NCBI GenBank assembly: GCA_024434165.1
Contig: QMIW01000005.1
Location: 1 to 64,000 of the forward strand
Source: Chloroflexota bacterium
GTDB taxonomy: Bacteria > Chloroflexota > Anaerolineae > Anaerolineales > Villigracilaceae
DNA length: 64,000 nt
Direction of reading: 5' to 3'
Shown here: one piece after another, positions 1 through 7,705 of the stretch
How the letters are laid out: each line of letters begins with the position of its first letter
How positions within the stretch are numbered: the first letter of the stretch is position 1
Program-made: the position numbers and the translations under genes
The notes under the pieces: generated by a model
Told to the model about the DNA's origin: nothing
Seen by the model: only the letters and a program-made list of their open reading frames with translations
Databases searched by the model: none

Positions 1-2
1 TC

Positions 3-89
3 CATCTCCTGCCTGCTTTTCAGGCTGCTTTGTCTAATTTGCGTCTCAAGCCCGTTATCATTCTACAACCTTCAAACTCCAATGTGTAA
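3..89 (+). CDS. Possible C-terminal end of a plus-strand gene entering from the left edge
   Basis: An open frame runs from the window edge to a TAA at 87-89 and would encode about 28 residues, mixed hydrophobic and basic, ending in PSNSNV. It reads like an ordinary protein tail and would converge on the minus-strand gene ending at 108. There is no start or domain to judge, so this may be chance. The rest of 1-107 shows no clear terminator. Confidence 0.25.
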   Translation, partial: HLLPAFQAALSNLRLKPVIILQPSNSNV

Positions 90-107
90 GTCAATCAGAG
101 AAGGAAA

Positions 108-734
108 CTAAAAGTGAATCCAAATTGGCACTATGGACGCAATAAACCATCGCTCAACCTTTACCAATATTGCTTCTTGAAGCGCAGCGCCATCATCGTA
201 TCGGACAATTGCCCTGTTTTCATCTATAGTAATTGACTCAAAAACAAGTTTAGTTTTAGCATCTAAAGTAAAACTTGACGCCGGCATTTGTCCATGATTA
301 GCTCGTATTACTTCCCGAAACTCCTCTGCTGTCAAGTTCCGGTTTTCTGCTTTGGCGTTCTCAAGGGCAATTTTCAACAGTTCCAAGCCCTGTCCCATTG
401 AGATATACTGCATTTGCATGGCTGTTAAATAACCTGTGTCTTTCACATCTGTGAGATTTACGCCAAGAATATCTGCAATCGCGCTTTTTTGTTCGTCGGT
501 TAATTTGTAATCTTGAGTATCAATAAAGACCGATGGGAATTCTGATACATCAAAGGTCTGTGAGGCATATGCCATTAGCTGATATGCTTTTTCGATTACA
601 GCCATAATTTCCCTAGATTCAGGCGTATCAGGTATGGAATTTGCCTGTGCAGGTTTTGATTGAGACAACAAAAACATCAAGCCTATTAATGTTACAGCGG
701 CAGTCAACCAAGAGATTTTATTTGCTTTTATCAT
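108..734 (-). CDS. Secreted hypothetical protein, 208 aa
   Basis: I do not recognise the family. The protein begins with an N-terminal signal: basic residues MIKANK, a hydrophobic stretch to about residue 24, then a KPAQA-type signal peptidase site near residue 30. The mature part is mostly helical and polar, with a C-terminal segment (RAIVRYDD, then VERWFIASIVPIWIHF) that resembles a small beta-rich or NTF2-like fold; that comparison is only by eye. An upstream in-frame ATG would add 30 residues, but the start at 734 is preceded by AAGGAG at ideal spacing and begins the signal peptide. It lies 65 bases downstream of the secreted amidase gene on the same strand, so the two may be co-transcribed and act outside the cell. 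The region is visibly AT-richer than the polysaccharide cluster. Confidence 0.7.
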   Translation of the reverse strand: MIKANKISWLTAAVTLIGLMFLLSQSKPAQANSIPDTPESREIMAVIEKAYQLMAYASQTFDVSEFPSVFIDTQDYKLTDEQKSAIADILGVNLTDVKDTGYLTAMQMQYISMGQGLELLKIALENAKAENRNLTAEEFREVIRANHGQMPASSFTLDAKTKLVFESITIDENRAIVRYDDGAALQEAILVKVERWFIASIVPIWIHF

Positions 735-799
735 GTTACTCCTTACTAGCGAGATGCTACACAAATTCAGAACACGAAATTCACAAATTACAAAGTGTT

Positions 800-2860
800 T
801 TAGGGAATTACATGCCATGCCCACAACAAAACATTTTCAGGCAACTTATAATCCCATACTACTCTGTGCCTATCTATGCAGTGTTGGCTGGCTAATAACT
901 TCCATTCACCGATATAATCGCCCTCCAAAACCACTCCCACCCCCATTATTATACGAGCATGGTCTGGGGCCTCTAACGGATTAGTAGGCAAATCCATCAA
1001 AAAGAAATCACCCTCGCTCAAACTTGATGGCCCATCAGGATAATATTCATATCTGGTTGCTTGATATTGAGCAGCATGCCTGTTGAACCAATCAGTAGCC
1101 GCCCAAGACCTTGATCCAAGCCAAGTCCCCCAAATGTTCTGATATGTGAACCAGTGAAATGCATCATCATCTCCTGGTATTTGTGAGAGTCCGCCTGCTT
1201 CCAAGACCTGTGAAAGAAAATTAGTGCAATCATCACAATCATTTCCATCAGCGTCAACACCATAATTGGGATAATTAGGGTTTCTATCATGCGCCCATAA
1301 ATCAGCATAGGCAACAGCCGCCACGCGGTCATAGGTATAGCTGTTTGCTGACGTTGGTGTTACAGTCGGTGTACTTGTCGCAGTCACCGTCGGGGTGTAT
1401 GTAGCTGTGGGGGTGAAAGTGGGTGTAGCAGTACTGGTCACCGTAGGCGTAGGTGTTGCTGTGGGTGGGGTTGTGACCGCAATCGAAAGTTCTATCTCCG
1501 TAGAATCACAAGAGATGCTCCAGTTTGGATGGACGATCACGTAGAGCATATCATCAACATCCACTACGACCACATCCAAACCTGCGCCGCCTGTTCCACT
1601 CGAAAAAGATTGCGAACCGCCATTTGGGATGGAACCGCTTGCCAGGTTCACGTCATTCCTGTCCACAAACCATTGTATGCCGTCGCCGCATCCGGCATCG
1701 GTATCGGTTAAAACGCCGGTAATGGAAACATAACCATTTATGGGGCTTCTCCATCCAACAACTGGCATTTGGGACGGGGCAGGATGCAGGCGGATTGAAT
1801 TTGGAGGCCATGTTCCCTGCATTGCGCCAGTTGCATTGTATCCGATGAAAGGATAGATACCCCAAGGATCTGTATAGTTCCCCTGCCAATAATTCAATCC
1901 CAATATTGGTCCGCCATTTATCCCGCTATCGGTGAAATTCGGCAAAAGGGTATAACCTGCCGGGTCGTGCGTCAGGCTGGCGCTTTGCAGGAAATTCCAT
2001 ACATTCAAGTTGTTGCACGAATCCCGGTTCGGGTTTTCCTGATTGGGAGTTGTAAGGAAATCATCCGTAAGATTCCAATTGTTGCACGCAAATGGCGTAC
2101 TGGTCGGGGCGGGAGGGTTCGCTGTTGTGTTAATCTCGAATTCTATGTCGGTACTGTCACAGGAAATACTGCCTTTGGGATGAACAATGAAATAAATCGT
2201 ATCGCCAGCGTTCACGGTGACTGCGCTCAGATTTGTTCCGCCTGTACCGGCTGAAAAAGCCTGTGAGCCGCCATTTGGAATATCGCCATGAGCCAGATTA
2301 GCCGAATTTCGATCAATATACCACTGTACGCCGTCTCCACAATCGGAATGTCCATCAACTACGCCGCCTGTAACAGAAACGTAACCGCTAATGGGGCTTC
2401 TCCAGCCAATGATGGTCAATCCGCCAGGGGCAGGGTGCAATCGTATCGTATCCCGTGCCCATGTTCCCTGGGCGGAACCGGTTGCATTGTAGCCAATAAA
2501 GGGATAGACACCCCAGGGGTCTGTATAGGTTCCCTGCCAATAATTCAAACCTTGAACCGGACCACCCATATACCCACTATTGGTGAAATCTAGCAAAAGG
2601 GTATAGTCCGCTGGGTTGCGCGTCCCGTTTGCGCTCTGCATGAAACTCCAAACATCCACATTGCCGCACGAGTCGCGGTTTGGGTTTTCCTGATCTGGGT
2701 GTGTTTTAAAATCGTTGGTCACATTCCAACTGGAACAGCCTGTTTGTTGTTTCATCTCTGCATGAACAGGAACGGTATTTCTGCCCACAAAACTAACGAG
2801 CATTATTCCCATGATGATCAAACTCAATGCCTTTTGAAAAGTCTTTGCTTTATTTTTCAT
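800..2860 (-). CDS. Secreted two-repeat protein with C-terminal Amidase_6-type domain, 686 aa
   Basis: A signal peptide (residues 1 to about 34, ending VPVHA) precedes two homologous repeats of about 210 residues each (roughly 42-250 and 258-470). Each repeat starts with CxxWNxTxDF and DQENPNRDSC-like motifs, carries GLNYWQG and PFIGYNATG blocks, and ends with SISCDST; the paired cysteines suggest disulfides. A Thr/Pro linker (about 470-515) leads to a domain of about 170 residues with YDRVAAVAYAD and DCTNFLSQ. That matches the Amidase_6 family, whose DCTNF cysteine is the expected nucleophile. The family is thought to cleave amide bonds in peptides or cell walls; the substrate here is unknown. 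The repeats look like glycan- or surface-binding beta-sandwiches, but I cannot name them. A GAGGGA ribosome site and a good promoter precede the start. Confidence 0.8.
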   Translation of the reverse strand: MKNKAKTFQKALSLIIMGIMLVSFVGRNTVPVHAEMKQQTGCSSWNVTNDFKTHPDQENPNRDSCGNVDVWSFMQSANGTRNPADYTLLLDFTNSGYMGGPVQGLNYWQGTYTDPWGVYPFIGYNATGSAQGTWARDTIRLHPAPGGLTIIGWRSPISGYVSVTGGVVDGHSDCGDGVQWYIDRNSANLAHGDIPNGGSQAFSAGTGGTNLSAVTVNAGDTIYFIVHPKGSISCDSTDIEFEINTTANPPAPTSTPFACNNWNLTDDFLTTPNQENPNRDSCNNLNVWNFLQSASLTHDPAGYTLLPNFTDSGINGGPILGLNYWQGNYTDPWGIYPFIGYNATGAMQGTWPPNSIRLHPAPSQMPVVGWRSPINGYVSITGVLTDTDAGCGDGIQWFVDRNDVNLASGSIPNGGSQSFSSGTGGAGLDVVVVDVDDMLYVIVHPNWSISCDSTEIELSIAVTTPPTATPTPTVTSTATPTFTPTATYTPTVTATSTPTVTPTSANSYTYDRVAAVAYADLWAHDRNPNYPNYGVDADGNDCDDCTNFLSQVLEAGGLSQIPGDDDAFHWFTYQNIWGTWLGSRSWAATDWFNRHAAQYQATRYEYYPDGPSSLSEGDFFLMDLPTNPLEAPDHARIIMGVGVVLEGDYIGEWKLLASQHCIDRHRVVWDYKLPENVLLWAWHVIP

Positions 2861-2908
2861 CAGTGTCCCTCTTATCTTTGAGGCTGTGAAGTGTTTTAGG
2901 TTTCAAAG

Positions 2909-2937
2909 ATGTTACTTCCCCTGTTTGATCACGTCAA
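2909..2937 (-). promoter_or_regulatory. Sigma-70-like promoter of the secreted amidase gene
   Basis: Reading the minus strand, TTGACG (2932-2937) and TAACAT (2909-2914) are separated by exactly 17 bases, leaving a leader of about 45 bases before the ATG at 2860. It points away from the plus-strand gene starting at 2991, so 2861-2990 is a divergent intergenic region. The plus-strand promoter is weaker, with only TAAAAT at 2976-2981. Confidence 0.55.
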
Positions 2938-2990
2938 GTTGATTCGTAAGATTCTCACCTTACAAAATATTCAGGTAAAATCACCCCGCC

Positions 2991-4424
2991 ATGAACATGA
3001 CCCCATCCTTCGACGAGGCAGGCAAACTCTACCAGCAAACCCGCATCGCCCACTGGGACCGCGTTGCCCAAAAACGCGATTCATGGAGCGGCATGGGGCG
3101 CTGGTATCACAAACGCCTGAACGAAATTTACAGGTTCCTGGTCAGCCCCAACCAGCGCATCCTCGAAATCGGATGCGGCACAGGTGACCTGCTCGCCAGC
3201 CTGCAGCCTTCGCACGGCGTGGGCATTGATTTCTCCTCCGAAATGATCGCGCGCGCAAAACAGTGCCATCCCAACCTCGAATTCCACCTGCTCGACGCGC
3301 ACGACCTTTCTGCGCTCGCGGGCGAATTCGACATCATCATCCTTTCGGATACCATCAACGACCTGTGGGACGTCCAGCGCGCGCTCGAACAAACCAGAAA
3401 ATTCTGCGCGCCGCACACGCGCATCATCCTCAACTTTTACAGCCATCTCTGGCAGCTGCCGCTTACCATCGCGCAGAGCCTTAACCTCGCCGCCCCGCTC
3501 CTGAATCAAAACTGGCTTACCCCCGAAGATGTGAACAACCTCCTGCGCCTTGCGGGGTTCGAGTCCATCCGCGCCGCCAACGAGATTCTCTGGCCCCTGC
3601 CGCTCGGCGGGTTTGCCAACCGCTGCCTCGTCCGCCTGTGGCCCTTCCGCGACCTGGCGCTTTCCAATTTCATCATCGCGCGCCCCGCCCCGCAGCCTGT
3701 GGAAAACCCCAGCGTTTCCGTGGTCGTCGCCGCCCGCAACGAGGAAGGCAACATCAAGAGCATCTTCGACCGCCTCCCGCAAATGGGATCGAAGACCGAA
3801 CTGATCTTCGTGGAAGGACACTCGCGCGACAAGACCTACGAAACCATCGAGAAGGAAATCGCGCTTCACCCCCGGACCTCGAGCCTGCTCTTCCGCCAGC
3901 CGGGCATTGGCAAAGCCGACGCGATTCGACTCGGCTTCGAGAAAGCCTCCGGCGACATCCTGATGATCCTCGACGCCGACCTGACCGTCCCGCCAGAAGA
4001 CCTGCCGCGTTTCTACGAAGCCATCGCCTCCGGCAAGGGAGAATTCATCAACGGCGTGCGGCTCGTCTACCCGATGGAAAAGGAAGCCATGCGCACGCTG
4101 AACTTCATCGGCAACAAATTCTTCAGCATGGCGTTCTCATGGCTCCTCGGACAGCCCATCAAAGACACGCTCTGCGGCACGAAGGTCCTCTGGCGAAAAG
4201 ACTACGAAGAGATCGCCGCCAACCGCTCCTACTTCGGCGACTTCGACCCCTTCGGCGATTTCGACCTCATCTTCGGCGCAGCCAAACTCAATCTCAAGAT
4301 CGTGGATCTGCCCATTCGCTACCGCGAGCGCACCTACGGCACCACCAACATCTCGCGCTGGAAACACGGAATGCTGTTGTTCCGCATGGTCGCCTTTGCG
4401 GCGCGGAGAATCAAATTCGTCTAG
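2991..4424 (+). CDS. Methyltransferase-glycosyltransferase 2 fusion protein, 477 aa
   Basis: Two catalytic domains sit in one chain. Residues about 1-220 are a class I SAM-dependent methyltransferase: ILEIGCGTGDLL at 57-68 is the SAM-binding glycine loop, and VGIDFSSEM follows. Residues about 240-477 are a GT-A family 2 glycosyltransferase of the dolichol-phosphate-mannose-synthase type, with VSVVVAARNEEGNI and the metal-binding ILMILDADL. There are no membrane segments at the C-terminus. The fusion suggests that sugar transfer and methylation, possibly chain capping, are coupled; that is inference. A second ATG two codons in (2997) is an alternative start. The stop at 4422-4424 lies 7 bases before the next methyltransferase, so the two are probably co-transcribed. 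Confidence 0.8.
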   Translation: MNMTPSFDEAGKLYQQTRIAHWDRVAQKRDSWSGMGRWYHKRLNEIYRFLVSPNQRILEIGCGTGDLLASLQPSHGVGIDFSSEMIARAKQCHPNLEFHLLDAHDLSALAGEFDIIILSDTINDLWDVQRALEQTRKFCAPHTRIILNFYSHLWQLPLTIAQSLNLAAPLLNQNWLTPEDVNNLLRLAGFESIRAANEILWPLPLGGFANRCLVRLWPFRDLALSNFIIARPAPQPVENPSVSVVVAARNEEGNIKSIFDRLPQMGSKTELIFVEGHSRDKTYETIEKEIALHPRTSSLLFRQPGIGKADAIRLGFEKASGDILMILDADLTVPPEDLPRFYEAIASGKGEFINGVRLVYPMEKEAMRTLNFIGNKFFSMAFSWLLGQPIKDTLCGTKVLWRKDYEEIAANRSYFGDFDPFGDFDLIFGAAKLNLKIVDLPIRYRERTYGTTNISRWKHGMLLFRMVAFAARRIKFV

Positions 4425-4431
4425 GAACTTC

Positions 4432-5076
4432 ATGACACCCAGGCTTAAATTACTCCCCATCCATCAATACAAAGGCGTCAACGACCTCGACCCGATCAAA
4501 TATTATTACTGGCCCATCTTCGGGCGGATGTACCGTCAGCGTGTGGAACTGGCGCTGGGCGAATGTACCGGCGGCGGGCGCGTGCTGGAGGTCGGGTTTG
4601 GGACCGGTCTCGCCTTCCCCAACCTGCACGAAATGTACAGGGAAATCCACGGCATTGACCTGACCGCCGACATCGAAGCGGTCAAATCCGTGTTCGAGCC
4701 GATGGGCATTCCGCTCTTCCTGCAAAAGGGCGACGTGCTGCACATGCCGCATTACGAGGATGATTTCTTCGATACGGTGCTGTTGGTCAGCATTTTGGAA
4801 CACCTCAAACCCGCCGAGTTGGAACGCGCCTTTGCAGAGGTGAAGCGCGTGCTCAAACCCGGCGGGCAAATGGTATATGGAACCCCCGTCGAGAAGCCGT
4901 TCATGGTCTTCATGTTCCGCCTGCTGGGACACGACATCCGCGGCGAGCATTTTTCCACTGAGAAGGAGATCGCCGCCGCCGCGTACAAAGTATTCTCCAG
5001 CGGAAAGGTCATCGAAATGAAAAGCACACCGCCCATCGCCGGGACGGTGTACACGGTGGGGAATTTTGTGAAATAA
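4432..5076 (+). CDS. Class I SAM-dependent methyltransferase, 214 aa
   Basis: The Methyltransf_11-type core is clear: VLEVGFGTGLAF near residue 47 binds SAM, FDTVLLVSILEHL is motif IV, and VLKPGGQMVYGTP is the post-motif. An open frame extends upstream to 4396 but would overlap the fusion gene; the ATG at 4432 fits the gene junction better. The substrate is not evident. Its place behind a methyltransferase-glycosyltransferase fusion and opposite a polysaccharide cluster suggests a sugar or lipid-linked glycan. It ends 5 bases before a strong palindrome that separates it from the convergent cluster. Confidence 0.8.
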   Translation: MTPRLKLLPIHQYKGVNDLDPIKYYYWPIFGRMYRQRVELALGECTGGGRVLEVGFGTGLAFPNLHEMYREIHGIDLTADIEAVKSVFEPMGIPLFLQKGDVLHMPHYEDDFFDTVLLVSILEHLKPAELERAFAEVKRVLKPGGQMVYGTPVEKPFMVFMFRLLGHDIRGEHFSTEKEIAAAAYKVFSSGKVIEMKSTPPIAGTVYTVGNFVK

Positions 5077-5081
5077 AAATT

Positions 5082-5108
5082 GCAGCGCGGGATAATATCC
5101 CGCGCTGC
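5082..5108. terminator. Perfect 27-base palindrome, likely terminator between convergent transcripts
   Basis: Two 13-base arms (5082-5094 and 5096-5108) match perfectly around one central base. On the minus strand the hairpin is followed by AATTTTTATTT, a usable U-tract, so it can end the 56-kb minus-strand run. On the plus strand the following sequence is less U-rich. The GATA-A-TATC core resembles the intergenic hairpin at 7676-7702. Confidence 0.7.
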
Positions 5109-5111
5109 TCT

Positions 5112-6755
5112 TCACCTCACCCGTTCAAAAATCAGCACATCCGGGTTCACCGCCGAGATGGAGACCTGCGGCAGCCAGGGCGGCAGCCGGTATCGGAATT
5201 CCTTCAAGAGGCGGTATGTCTTTACCTCGCCCGCCAGCAGACGTTTGAAGAAATCGCACTCCACCGGGTTGGTCTCACAGACCGACTCGGTGTAGAAGCG
5301 GTCGTAGGTGTAACTGTCAATGACGAAGTAATCGGTGTCGCGCTCCAGCAAGCCCTGCTCGCCCTGGTTGTATTCAAACCGCCCGCCGGTGGGAACGACA
5401 TCGTTGGGATATTTCACAAAATAGATGGGATAGTTGTGCGCCCGTTCAAAGCGCCGCTTTTCGATGAGCGGCGGGTACAACGTGTACTCGATGCTTTTCC
5501 GGTATCCGCGGATTTCCGCGATGTATTCGCTGGCGGGGATGCGGGCATCGTTCATGAACAGCAACGCCGTGCTGACCAGCCTCAAAAGCGAGTAGGCAAT
5601 GCCAATCGCCAACAGCGTGGCAGCCGCCGGCTGGACAAGGACCAGCCTCCGTTCCGAGGCGAGGCGGAGAATTTCATCCACGAACAGCGCCGCCAAAATT
5701 GCAAGGAACGGCACGAACGGAATGAAATAACGTTCGATGTAATTGATCGAGATCATGAACGGCAGGTCGAAGATCAGCACGGCAGCAAGGAGAATCGTCA
5801 CGCCCTGCGCCTGCCTGTTGTCGAACGAAGTGCGCCCCAGTCTCCACAACAGCAGGCGCGCTGCGAACCAAACGAAGGCGGCAATAAATAGGTAATATGC
5901 GAACGTCCCCACCGCACGTTCGAACACCGCCCATTGACCAAACAAGCCAATTGGCGAACCGGAGTTGAATCCATATTGCGGGTAGTTCCGCAGGGCGGGA
6001 ATCACTTTTGAAAAATAATCGAAGGGGGAAATCAGGGCTTTGGGAGTCCCCAAGCCGTAGCCCAGGAAGGAAACCGCCCCACCGAGGATCAAACTGCCCA
6101 GCAGAGACAGCCAGCCCGTGCGAAGATGCGCCCGGTTCACGATCAAATAAACCGCCGCAGGCAGGAGGATCAAACTCCCGCCAGTGTATTTGCTCGAAGC
6201 CGCCAACCCCACCGCAAAGAAGGACAAGTACAGCCAGGTTTTTGAATTGGTGTATTGATATTTGATGGTGAAATAAACCGTCAAAATGGAGAACAATTGC
6301 AGATACAGGTCGTTGTGGGCGAAACGCCCATTCGCCGCCGCAACGCCGCTGGCAATGTACAGCAAGCCTGCGAGAAGCGAAGTCTTTTTATTCGCGCCGA
6401 TCATGCGCGCGAGATAATAAATCAGCACGCCGCCCAGCGCGCCCAAAACTGCCGAGAACGTTCGCGCCGCCACAATGAACGCATAACTCGATCTCCCCAT
6501 GCCGTACGTCACCGCGCCGATGGCATACATCACATACTTCGGCAGGGAGGGATAATTGAAATCGGGCTCGGTCACATCGAACTGCATGTAACCGCCCAAT
6601 GCCATATCCACACGCCAGATCAATTCGTCGGGGTTCCACAAGGCAGGCGCGCCCCAATTGTTGCCCGGCAGGGAGACCGCCAGGAAAAGCGCAAAGACGA
6701 ACAGCGGCAGCAAAAATTCGTAACGCGAAAAAAACGAGTTCAACCTGCTTTGCAT
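5112..6755 (-). CDS. GT39/ArnT-type membrane glycosyltransferase, 547 aa
   Basis: A polytopic membrane protein with about 11 hydrophobic segments. After the first segment (about residues 14-31) an outside loop carries NPDELIWRVD; an acidic pair in this position is the catalytic signature of GT-C family 39 enzymes (PMT/ArnT). These take a polyprenyl-phosphate-linked sugar and transfer it on the outer face of the membrane. The last 120 or so residues form a soluble domain rich in Tyr and Arg. It is the last gene of the minus-strand run. The start has GAGGA seven bases ahead. The acceptor cannot be read from the sequence. Confidence 0.75.
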   Translation of the reverse strand: MQSRLNSFFSRYEFLLPLFVFALFLAVSLPGNNWGAPALWNPDELIWRVDMALGGYMQFDVTEPDFNYPSLPKYVMYAIGAVTYGMGRSSYAFIVAARTFSAVLGALGGVLIYYLARMIGANKKTSLLAGLLYIASGVAAANGRFAHNDLYLQLFSILTVYFTIKYQYTNSKTWLYLSFFAVGLAASSKYTGGSLILLPAAVYLIVNRAHLRTGWLSLLGSLILGGAVSFLGYGLGTPKALISPFDYFSKVIPALRNYPQYGFNSGSPIGLFGQWAVFERAVGTFAYYLFIAAFVWFAARLLLWRLGRTSFDNRQAQGVTILLAAVLIFDLPFMISINYIERYFIPFVPFLAILAALFVDEILRLASERRLVLVQPAAATLLAIGIAYSLLRLVSTALLFMNDARIPASEYIAEIRGYRKSIEYTLYPPLIEKRRFERAHNYPIYFVKYPNDVVPTGGRFEYNQGEQGLLERDTDYFVIDSYTYDRFYTESVCETNPVECDFFKRLLAGEVKTYRLLKEFRYRLPPWLPQVSISAVNPDVLIFERVR

Positions 6756-6773
6756 TTGAAAATCCTCATGCTG

Positions 6774-6836
6774 CGGAGTCGAAAGTCTCCAGACTTTCGC
6801 GGCAGCTGCCGCAACATCTAGAGATGTCGCACTCCG
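6774..6836 (-). repeat. 63-base four-way-junction (cloverleaf) palindromic element
   Basis: An outer 6-bp stem (CGGAGT 6774-6779 with ACTCCG 6831-6836) encloses three perfect hairpins: 9-bp arms at 6780-6799, the palindrome GCGGCAGCTGCCGC at 6799-6812, and ACATCT/AGATGT at 6814-6827. It lies between the stop of the methyltransferase (6841) and the ribosome site of the GT39 gene, so it would be in the minus-strand mRNA. It has no anticodon arm or T-loop and is not a tRNA. Confidence 0.65.
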
Positions 6837-6840
6837 GCGG

Positions 6841-7662
6841 CTACCTCGGCTGGCGAACGAAAACGGAAATCAACGTCACCGCATCCAAGTTTTCATCGCC
6901 GGTCTTGAACTCCGCGCGGATCTGACTTTGCGCCTTGCGGAATTCATCCACCAGCCGCTCCAGCACCGTAAACTCCACCCGCTCAAAATTCGCTTCGAAA
7001 ATACGCCGATAATCGTTCAGACGCAGGCGGTTCAGATGACTGGTGGGGTTCAGGAAATTTTTCCAAACACCTTCGGGGTATTTCAACATCTCGAACGGGT
7101 ATTTGAAATAATGATCGCGCAAATCCACAAAATGCAAATGGGCGCCGCCCGGCGCGGTCAACTTCGCCAGCGCGCGTGTGATTCCTGGGACGTCATCCAA
7201 ATGCTCGAAGACCGACGTACTCAGCACGACATCCACCTGCGCGATCTGCTTTTGGATGGACTCCTCGCGGATGTCGCCGTGCAGCAGGGTGATGAATTCG
7301 CTTCGCGGCTGGACGCGCTCCTGCTCCACTTTCAGATAGCGGTCATACGCCGGGAGCAGTTCGCGGTTGCGTTCGTCGTCCAGCAGAACGAAATGGTCGC
7401 ACAAGATCACGTGCGCCGCGCCGCGCTTGAGCAAATCCACGCCGACGGCAAAGCGCCCGCCATAACCGAAGACCAGGATGCGCTTCCCTTCGATGGACAC
7501 ACCCCGCGCGGACAACGTCCCGACGTAGCGTTCCGCCGCCGCGAACGGGTCGGTGGATTCCAGCCCGGGCTTGATGATCCAGCGCCGCTTGAGCAGGAAG
7601 CGCGCCAAACCTTCGGGCATGAAGTGGCGGATGAGGCGAAGGGAGAGGTAGCGGAGGTTCAC
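6841..7662 (-). CDS. SAM-dependent methyltransferase, 273 aa (GTG start)
   Basis: A methyltransferase-like fold: RILVFGYGGRFAVG near residues 62-75 is a variant SAM-binding loop, VILCDHF the following acidic strand, VDVVLSTSVFEHLDD motif IV, and LTAPGGAHLHFVDL the later strand. The C-terminus (about 215-273) is helical. The likely start is GTG at 7662 with AGGA upstream; the first internal ATG (7620) would remove 14 residues. The TAG stop abuts the cloverleaf element. The target is probably a glycan or lipid intermediate, by context only. Confidence 0.7.
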   Translation of the reverse strand: MNLRYLSLRLIRHFMPEGLARFLLKRRWIIKPGLESTDPFAAAERYVGTLSARGVSIEGKRILVFGYGGRFAVGVDLLKRGAAHVILCDHFVLLDDERNRELLPAYDRYLKVEQERVQPRSEFITLLHGDIREESIQKQIAQVDVVLSTSVFEHLDDVPGITRALAKLTAPGGAHLHFVDLRDHYFKYPFEMLKYPEGVWKNFLNPTSHLNRLRLNDYRRIFEANFERVEFTVLERLVDEFRKAQSQIRAEFKTGDENLDAVTLISVFVRQPR

Positions 7663-7675
7663 AGGGGTCCTGTTC

Positions 7676-7702
7676 GTAACGCGAGATACTATCTCACGCT
7701 AC
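7676..7702 (-). repeat. 27-base intergenic hairpin, single-hairpin relative of the stop-codon elements
   Basis: Thirteen-base arms around one base. The plus strand has two mismatches in the stem; in the minus-strand transcript both become G-U pairs, so the RNA pairs throughout. It lies between the stop of the 699-aa protein (7706) and the start of the methyltransferase (7662). Confidence 0.6.
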
Positions 7703-7705
7703 CGA

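Noticed and set aside
1370-1470. Short tandem repeat in DNA
   Set aside because: It is the coding sequence of the Thr/Pro linker of the amidase protein.
6774-6836. tRNA gene
   Set aside because: Cloverleaf shape only; stem lengths are wrong and there is no T-loop, anticodon loop or CCA-side pattern.
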